Assembly: GCA_027600665.1 (NCBI GenBank)
Contig: JADGJL010000498.1
Coordinates: forward strand, 1-19,868
Origin: Irineochytrium annulatum
Lineage: Eukaryota; Chytridiomycota; Chytridiomycetes; Chytridiales; Chytridiaceae
Length of the DNA stretch: 19,868 nucleotides
Direction of reading: 5' to 3'
Below the pieces are notes generated by a model that saw only the letters and a list, made by a program, of their open reading frames with translations, was not told where the DNA came from and searched no databases. The stretch's first letter is position 1; each line of letters starts with the position of its first letter. The position numbers were made by a program, and so were the translations under genes. Below are positions 13,453 through 19,868 of the stretch, one piece after another.

Positions 13453-15615
13453 ATGATGAGGTCAAACACGAGCAAGTGGGCCTTGCCCATGTCACGATCG
13501 AAAGCCGTGCTGCTCGTCCTGCTGACCCTCTTCGCCATCTTTGGAGGAGCCGCATGCGACCCGAACAAGCGCCCGCCGTTAGCTCGGAAACAATCAGGAG
13601 AGAGATTGCCGCGTGTCGCCACGGATGGCGACTTACACGGAGCCTCAGGCCCGTTGGCCGGCGGCGCAGCCTGGGTCCCCGGTGATGACATCGCGAAGGA
13701 GGATGGAGAGAACGAGGAGGAGACGGCGCGGAGGCTTCAGGCGCAGGAGGAGGTCATGAGGGCGTGGACGGGTGGGGTCAAGGATCACGCCGCGTTGATG
13801 AGGAAGGTGGAGAGATACCGGTTGAAGACGAAGGAAATGTTTTATCATGGCTTGAGCTCGTATATGAACGTGGCTTACCCGAAGGACGAGTTGAAGCCGA
13901 TATCGGGCTCAGGATTCGATACGCTTGGCAAGTCAGTTCTCTTTCACGTGATCATTGTGCATTTCAGCGCGTTAAGGATTGCTAATATCTTGTGTCCTTT
14001 TGCTTCTTACTTGCAGCTTCTCGCTCACCCTCGTTGACGCGCTCGACACCCTCATGATTATGAACGACCGGACCTCCTTTCTTCGTGGCGTTCGCCTCGT
14101 TTCCAACCTCGACTTCAACATCGACGTGAATGTCTCGGTGTTCGAGACTAACATCCGGGTCCTCGGCGGCCTTCTCTCCGCTCACGTGATGGCGGCGCTC
14201 GACCCTGTCATCTCCGCCTCGTACGACTGGTCCCTCCTCGACCGCGCAATCGAGGTCGGTGATCGCCTTGTGGTCGCTTTCGACACACCGACGGGCCTGC
14301 CATACGGGACAGTCAACCTCCTACGAGGTGTTAACGAGGATGAGAGCGAAGATGTCTGCACAGCATGTGCGGGCACATTCAGTCTTGAGTTCACGTGGCT
14401 CAGCCTTCTGACGGACGATCCAAAGTACGAGCAGGCCGCGCGGAAGGCCGTGAGGGCGCTTTGGCAGAGGCGGTCCGGCATCGACTTGTTCGGGAATCAT
14501 ATCAACGTAAAGACGGGGGAGTGGACTTACAAGGAGTGCACGATAGGAGGGCTGGTGGACTCTTTCTACGAGTACCTCCTGAAGGCGAGCATTGGCTTTG
14601 CGGATGAATATGAATACGACGACATGTTCTGGAAGGTAGACAGGAGCCGTCTGTACCTGCATTGAAGACTCAATGTTTGTAGGCATATCGGGCTGTGAAG
14701 ATCTACATGAGGAGGAAGGACTGGCACATCGACGTCGCGATGGACAACGGCAACTCGTTCAACCCCCTGTTCTACAGCCTTGGCGCCTTCTGGCCGGGAG
14801 TTAAAGTCCTGGCGGGTGACGTCAGCGAGGCTATGGATGAACTCGACATGATTTCGATACTTCTTGCCGATACGAACTTCCTGCCTGAGGCATTCAACTT
14901 GCAAAAGTTTCAGTACGTGGAAGGGCGGCTCGCGTACCCGCTGAGACCCGAGCTCGTGGAGAGTTTGTGGGTTGCATTCAGGGCGACAAAAAGCCCGAGC
15001 ATCTTGGAGCTTGCATTTGAGATCGTCGATCGGCTGAACAGCTTGTTAGGTCCATTTCCTGTGCCATATGTTTAACGTTTATTAGGACACGCACTGAGTT
15101 TGGCTTCGCCAACGTAAATAACGTGCGGACAATGGTGCTTGAGGACAAGATGGAATCGTTTTTTCTTGCAGAAACACTAAAGGTTTACCTAGCTTTCGTT
15201 TGCTTTTATTTATTCGTTTAGTACCTCTACCTTCTCTTTGACCTTCCCAATCCCTATAATCACGGCGCCTATGTTTTCAACAGTTGAGTTGTATCCGTTG
15301 TCAATCCAAGTTGCGAAGACTGACAGATCTATCTAAACAGCCGAGGCGCACCCTTTCCCCGTCTGGTCGACGCGCTTCACCTCCCGCCACCCCTTTGAGA
15401 CCGATGACGACCTCGCGCACCTCCGCCAGCCGCCGCCGCCGGTGCCGCCCGGCGTGGGACCCGACGCGGAGGAGAGCCGGTACGCGGGCGACCTGGCGGA
15501 CGCGGGCGTGTCGGGCTTGAGGGAAGGCGTGTGTTGGGTTGATGATTGGGCCGTGGGAAGGGAGAAGGTTTTGAGCAAGTGGAAGTTGAGGCGGCCCGTC
15601 GTGGTGCGGGAGTGA
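13453..15615 (+). CDS. MNL1: ER degradation-enhancing alpha-mannosidase-like protein (EDEM/Mnl1, GH47)
   Basis: Exons 13453-13931, 14017-14635, 14683-15044, 15086-15182, 15222-15282 and 15341-15615 give 630 residues in one frame. A hydrophobic signal segment (AVLLVLLTLFAIFGGAA, residues 18-34) follows a short basic N-terminus; the ATG at 13489 is an alternative start. The GH47 core begins KEMFYHGLSSYMNVAYP and continues with NFSLTLVDALDTL, SVFETNIRVLGGLLSAH, DSFYEYLLKA, YPLRPELVESLW, DKMESFFLAETLKYLYLL and the Ca-binding NTEAHPF. These are the EDEM-type conserved acidic blocks rather than those of Golgi mannosidase I. Known role: trims or recognises mannose on misfolded ER glycoproteins for ER-associated degradation. 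It is shorter than yeast Htm1 (about 796 aa) and nearer EDEM2 in size, and has no KDEL-type tail. Intron 1 is 85 nt with a GTCAGT donor, intron 3 uses GTTAGG. Confidence 0.92.
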
Positions 15616-16028
15616 TTTTGATTGTGGCGGCGGCGGTGTCGATGATAATTGATGATAAATGATGTTTTAGATGGCCCATGTGCCAAAGACAGATCATAGC
15701 ATGTATAGAGGTTTATCGGTTTTGGCTGCGATAGTGATAACAACAAAGTGATGATATTAATTGTATTAAAATTCGCCGTTGTTGGGCTGATTCGTTCCTT
15801 CTCTTGCACATTTGGTCTGTGTACGCCTGGCTTTCTCGTTATTGGCTTTCAAGTTTCTCTCGTCCTGCCTATGTGAGTAAAGTTATGTTTTAAAACAAAG
15901 ATGCTTCACTTGAAGTAACACGGTTACATAGGGTATATTTAGAAGTACACTAATTGTCTGATTACCCTCTCCTTCAGCAGCAAAGATCCCAGAACCTCAA
16001 TTTGCATACTCAGCAGGGCATAGTCTTA
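15616..16028. other. Convergent 3' intergenic region between EDEM-like gene and DPH6
   Basis: About 413 nt between two converging stop codons (15615 plus, 16029 minus). It is AT-rich from about 15640 to 15960, as expected for two 3' UTRs facing each other. No gene, repeat or RNA structure stands out. Confidence 0.45.
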
Positions 16029-18974
16029 CTACGTCATACTGCACCAGATCATACTTTGAAGTGTGATGGCGAGAATGGACGATCTATGTATTCTTTCGAC
16101 CGGAACAAACGACACCGATGGTCTTGATTCCATAAGAAAAAGAGAGTCTGTGATGGCTGTCCAATACGCGTTTAAAACTTGACACGGCGCGCGGGAGCTT
16201 ACCGGCCTCGATCGTCGAAACATTCAAGGTCTTGTGGTAGAACACGCGAAGGCATACATTTTCTAATGAAGCCCTTCGTTTTCGCAATGCTGTCATGCTG
16301 CTGCGCGAGGCGAGTCCTAGTACGTCCAGCATCGAGCGGACCAACGCCACGATCGACGCCGGGAGAGATTCGCGTCCTTTTCCAACCCCCCAGTTAAGCA
16401 GACCGGTTGCGACAGCCATCCCTCCGCGCGACCAGGTCCGAGCAACGAAGTTATAGTCGGCGGTGGCTGTCGTCCCTTCAAGCACTAATGAGCAATATTT
16501 TCGACACCCACCACCTTACTTTCAACCGTCCTCGATGTCATCGATTCATCGTCGATAGATTCCTCCACGTCCTCTACGTCCTCGTCCCGTATTGACGAAA
16601 TCATTGCATCATATCGAGAGTTATCTTGAAAGACCGCTTCCCATTCTACCCTCGCGTTCCTCGGCAGCGTCGGCACCTCCATAATCAAAGTCAGGCAGTC
16701 TGACGCCTACAAGTTATAAACAGACAGAATGCCGGTGGGTTGCCTACAGTGCCCTCCATCGACCAATAAGCCTTCGCGAGTCCCATATAGTCGACTTTGG
16801 CGACGTAACAGACACACAACGCCGCATCGCCTCTAATCGTGCAACCTTGAGCTCTCGCGATGGCCTCCAGGCTCGTCAACGAAGTCTCAATCTCCAAACG
16901 GCAGGAATCGAGGTCGCTGGCGCCGACGGGCATCGTCATAGTGTTGGGAACGAGGCCAATTTGGCCCGCGACGAAGAGGTGATCGAAGACCTTAGTGCGA
17001 ATTAAACAAAACGGCGAACAAGGGACCATACCTTTACGGCTTGACTGTATGGTCTGCGAGCCAGAAGTCAAATGTTGCGCGGGTAGGAGCCAAAAAAAGA
17101 GGACGTACCCTATATTCGCAGGCCTTCAAAGTGTTAGCAAACGTCAAGCCCACAATGTACTAACGCCCAATAAGAGATTCCCTGCACATGCATGGAGTCC
17201 CGGCGCAATATTGGTGACACGTCCGGCCTTACAGCGAGGCAACCAACCTGAAACTGTACCTCTTGCGCCAGAGGGACTTCTACTGTTACTCTGCCGTAAC
17301 TTAGCACAAATGCGCCAAAAATGAACTAAAACGCACCGCGTTGCCGGGTTCAGACTAAAAAAAGTCCCGTACACTTTATTCATAGCACCGAAGGACGACA
17401 TCGAGCGCACGTAGACGTGCATTTTGACGACGTCTCTCCATGATAGACAGTGCTCGAATAAGCTCGCTAAACAACTTATTACGTTGAGAAGCGTGATAAT
17501 CTCACCTTGAATCTGATCCATCACGTTCTTGAACTCCTCCTCCAACCTCAACCCAAAAGCCGTCGTGGTGATATTGCTCAAGGCCAACACCGTCCCCTTA
17601 ATCACGACCGAGCGTTTCGGGATGCCAAGACGACCGCCATCCACGTGCGCAACGTCGACCCCGCCGCCGCCCTCATCATCGCGCAACTGAACACCCTCAA
17701 ATAACACCATCTTATTTCGCCCCCCCTCCAACAGCCTCGCGCGGAGCGCGTCCGACAGCCCCACATCGGCCGGCGCTTTCTCTACCGTGTGCGCCCGTTT
17801 GATGCGCAGGTACGCCACAATCGCGAAGGCGTCGTCGGAGTGGACGATTGTTTCGGACTCGTCGCTATGGAAATGAAAGATCGAGCGAAGGTCAGATAAA
17901 ACGCGCGGAAATTTCGAAAGCGAACATCACAATGCTCCTTGCGAACAGCGGTGAGTCAAGCGTGAGGCTCTCGTATTCCCCGCCCTCGCCGCAGATATGG
18001 CTATCGTATTTCCGATTCTGCAGGGTGCTTTAGCGCCAAATCACTGCAGCCTCACCAACCAGCTCGACAAAAGTGTCGTGCATCTCGCCCAAACTTTTTC
18101 CGAGATGAGACTTTTTCAGCTCTGTAGAGTACTTCAACCTCAACTCCTCGGAAACAGACATACCCATCCCCGCGACTTTGATCAAGATGGCGGTCAGGCC
18201 CGAATCAATCATTTCTGCCATCAGATCCCCCTGATCCCGTCTCCAAAGGTACGCCAAACATGTAAGACCCAGCCTCGAACACCTGGCCGCCAGCAAAAAA
18301 AAACAAAACAGATTCATCCAATTAAAATCGTAGAAACGGGCAAAAGCAAACAAGATATGACAAATGAAGATTGTAAGCAGCAACCTGCAAAGCTAGCAGA
18401 ATAATAAATTACCAACACGTTCTCTACTCTGACCCTTTGGTAATTCGACAAGATAGCACCGACCGAGACCGCCTCGACGTCCGGTATGGCTTTCTATGAG
18501 CCATTTGGTTGGCCATCGCGTTTAAATTCGACAAACCTTGACGTCTCTCAGCAGTTCCATCAGATCCTCAACTTCATCATGCGAAGTTGACGACGCGGCA
18601 TGGTCATAGTCACTCCCAATCTGAACGGACTTCCCAGCTATCTCCCTCCGGAACAACGGGAGGCCCATGCATTCCTGGAACAGGTGGATGGCGTCGTGGC
18701 CCACAGTTTGGTACATGAAGCTGTCGATCTCGTCTAAAGCAACCTCATTAGCGAAGGGCCAACCGGAGAAGGAAAGGAGAAATAAGGGCATAAATGCCCA
18801 CCTTTATTCCCAGCGGCAGGAGGTCGTAAATTTGCCAATGCGACGATCTTGTGCCCGTTTGCCTCGCAGTGCATCATGTTGAAGCAGCTGTCCTTCCCCC
18901 CGCTAAGACACAGTTGTAAATAACTGAACAGTCATTAGAAAAAATTAGGACCTTAGCAACGCAACGGTTCGCAT
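16029..18974 (-). CDS. DPH6: Diphthine-ammonia ligase Dph6 with two C-terminal RidA-like domains
   Basis: Sixteen exons: 18974-18952, 18902-18802, 18733-18537, 18493-18417, 18282-18164, 18121-18060, 18017-17926, 17864-17506, 17466-17337, 17290-17165, 17123-17109, 17053-17032, 16990-16748, 16706-16520, 16484-16203, 16147-16029. They sum to 2154 nt, 717 residues, near the 685 of yeast Dph6. The N-terminal ATP-pyrophosphatase fold has the PP-loop LLSGGKDSCFN (6-16), then DEIDSFMYQTVGHDAI (from 42) and CGEGGEYESLTLDSPLF (from about 202). Two YjgF/RidA-type domains follow, around SYWAPANIGPYSQAVKV and VAGQIGLVP (425-455), with MEVPTLPRNARVEW later. It makes the last amidation step of diphthamide on EF2, using ATP and ammonium. 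Several introns hold stops that would break a naive reading. One intron (18283-18416, 134 nt) is unusually long; the exon pair 17109-17123 and 17032-17053 is unusually short. No upstream start competes with 18974. Confidence 0.93.
17032..17123 (-). other. Two consecutive DPH6 micro-exons (15 nt and 22 nt)
   Basis: Exon 17123-17109 is 15 nt and exon 17053-17032 is 22 nt, separated by a 55-nt intron (GTACGT donor at 17108, CTCGCAG acceptor). Introns of 41 nt lie on both sides (17124-17164 and 16991-17031). Only this splicing rebuilds the family motif WAPANIGPYSQAVKV and keeps the 717-codon frame, so support is indirect but strong. Confidence 0.8.
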
Positions 18975-19655
18975 GCTGGCGCGTCGGCAAAGTGGCTTGA
19001 GCGGACCTTGGAAGCCACTTCAAGCCCGCTAGTGCTCAACAATTGACACGACCGTTGCGGGTTGCTGGTGGGTCGTCGCCGCGTCGGCCAAGAGCGCGTT
19101 AGTATCAGGAAACGTTTGCTCGTATGAACTTCTTTTGAAACAGGCGCAGACAGCTTGGGGCGCAGCGCGTGGCGTTGACGGCATTTATTCTGTATCAAAT
19201 ACTCACCATCGACGACCACTCCGATTTGCAAGCTCTTCAGTGTATCTCAATGGAGACGGCTTTCGGGTGATCATCGGCCACCTAGACATCCATGACTAGC
19301 TTGACAGGAAGACGCTTATCCAAAGCAAGCTGCTGTCGACTTCCTTCCTCTCCGCTATACCGCGTCGATTATGTGGTCGTGCGTCGACTTGTTTTAAGTC
19401 ACCTCCGCAAACCGCTTTGCTATCACATTGGCCACTTTGGAGGCGGACGAAGCCTTGTACCGTCCTGACGTCCTCCGCCTAGCGGTGGAGGATCTACCTC
19501 GGTGTTGCCACGACCGCCACACTGCCGCCAAACTGCGTCGAGAATCTGGACGCGTCGACACTGGCACCGCGGCTTGGGAAGGCGACACCATATGATAGAC
19601 CTAAACTTTTTACTATTTCCAATTGTTTTGGTGCAGGTGAACACGGTGATCGTAC
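18975..19655. other. Upstream region of DPH6 and of the right-edge gene
   Basis: About 680 nt between the DPH6 start (minus) and the ATG at 19656 (plus). A plus-strand stretch at 19401-19568 reads as a plausible exon (LEADEALYRPDVLRLAVEDLP), and a good intron 3' end follows (CTAAAC near 19601, then TTTTGGTGCAG ending at 19636). I could not find a donor that joins them in frame to the downstream ORF. Otherwise nothing recognisable. Confidence 0.3.
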
Positions 19656-19868
19656 ATGCTTCGTCAACTGACACCTGACGCTCCTGGCTCCTCTCGTGGT
19701 ACCGGAGTCGATAAATCCTCAGCGCTGCTGGCCACGTTGGACTCAGAGGAGGAGGAGGAAGATGGCGAGACAGGGGATGATAAGGCAGACGAGGACGACT
19801 CGAGCGCAGAGTCGGACGCATCCGACGCCGTGCCGGGGTATAGTATGATCACACCGCCACCCTACCCC
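19656..19868 (+). CDS. Acidic N-terminus of an unknown protein, continues past window
   Basis: An ATG at 19656 opens a frame with no stop to the window end (71 codons). It is very acidic and Ser-rich: LDSEEEEEDGE, then ADEDDSSAESDASD, ending PPPYP. An in-frame TGA at 19647 lies just upstream, so this ATG or an unseen splice would be the start. The mirror-image minus frame is a Ser-rich antisense shadow. Composition fits a disordered N-terminal tail, as in many nuclear or chromatin proteins, but nothing identifies a function. Confidence 0.45.
   Translation, partial: MLRQLTPDAPGSSRGTGVDKSSALLATLDSEEEEEDGETGDDKADEDDSSAESDASDAVPGYSMITPPPYP

Noticed and set aside
13023..13685. 220-codon plus-strand frame between nitrate reductase and the mannosidase
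   Set aside because: It overlaps the coding ends of both genes in other frames, and its composition (Arg-rich, irregular) is that of a shadow frame.
15333..15809. Minus-strand 158-codon frame over the 3' end of the EDEM-like gene
   Set aside because: It is antisense to the well-supported last exon and its 3' UTR, and low in complexity.
19423..19821. Minus-strand 132-codon Pro/Arg-rich frame at the right edge
   Set aside because: It is the antisense of the acidic plus-strand ORF and shows no conserved motif.

Overview
This window looks like nuclear DNA of a filamentous or yeast-like fungus. The best guess is a basidiomycete, because the genes carry very many tiny GT-AG introns (mostly 35-68 nt) with CTNAC/CTAAC-type branch sites and sit close together. 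I rebuilt the gene models by hand by splicing frames. Five of them (NAS2, MCM6, uL15, EDEM-like mannosidase, DPH6) come out as complete, frame-consistent proteins of the expected family length. The taxonomic call is inference; no rRNA or other marker is present.

Layout from left to right. Minus strand: a partial SPO22/ZIP4 (TEX11-type) meiotic TPR protein (1-1978, running off the left edge), and directly upstream of it the proteasome-assembly chaperone NAS2/PSMD9 (1980-2731). NAS2 is divergent from the plus-strand replicative helicase gene MCM6 (2842-6243) across a 110-nt shared promoter. Plus strand: ribosomal protein uL15 (6645-7490, with an ATG-only first exon), a two-TM membrane protein of unknown function (7894-8799), a poorly resolved 1.4-kb stretch that may hide a small spliced or decayed Pro/Ser-rich gene (about 9046-9533), assimilatory nitrate reductase (10184-13087, true start not found), and an EDEM/MNL1-type GH47 ER mannosidase (13453-15615). 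Minus strand: diphthine-ammonia ligase DPH6 (16029-18974, 16 exons including 15-nt and 22-nt micro-exons). At the right edge an acidic plus-strand open frame starts at 19656 and leaves the window.

The genes are mostly unrelated housekeeping functions: replication, translation, proteasome assembly, ER quality control, EF2 diphthamide modification, nitrate assimilation and meiosis. I see no transposon, CRISPR array, tRNA, rRNA or secondary-metabolite cluster, and no convincing new biological system. The points worth a second look concern gene architecture: the 1-nt NAS2/ZIP4 junction, DPH6 micro-exons, stop-free in-frame MCM6 introns, the missing nitrate reductase start and its apparent lack of cluster partners, and the cryptic 9.0-9.5 kb locus.
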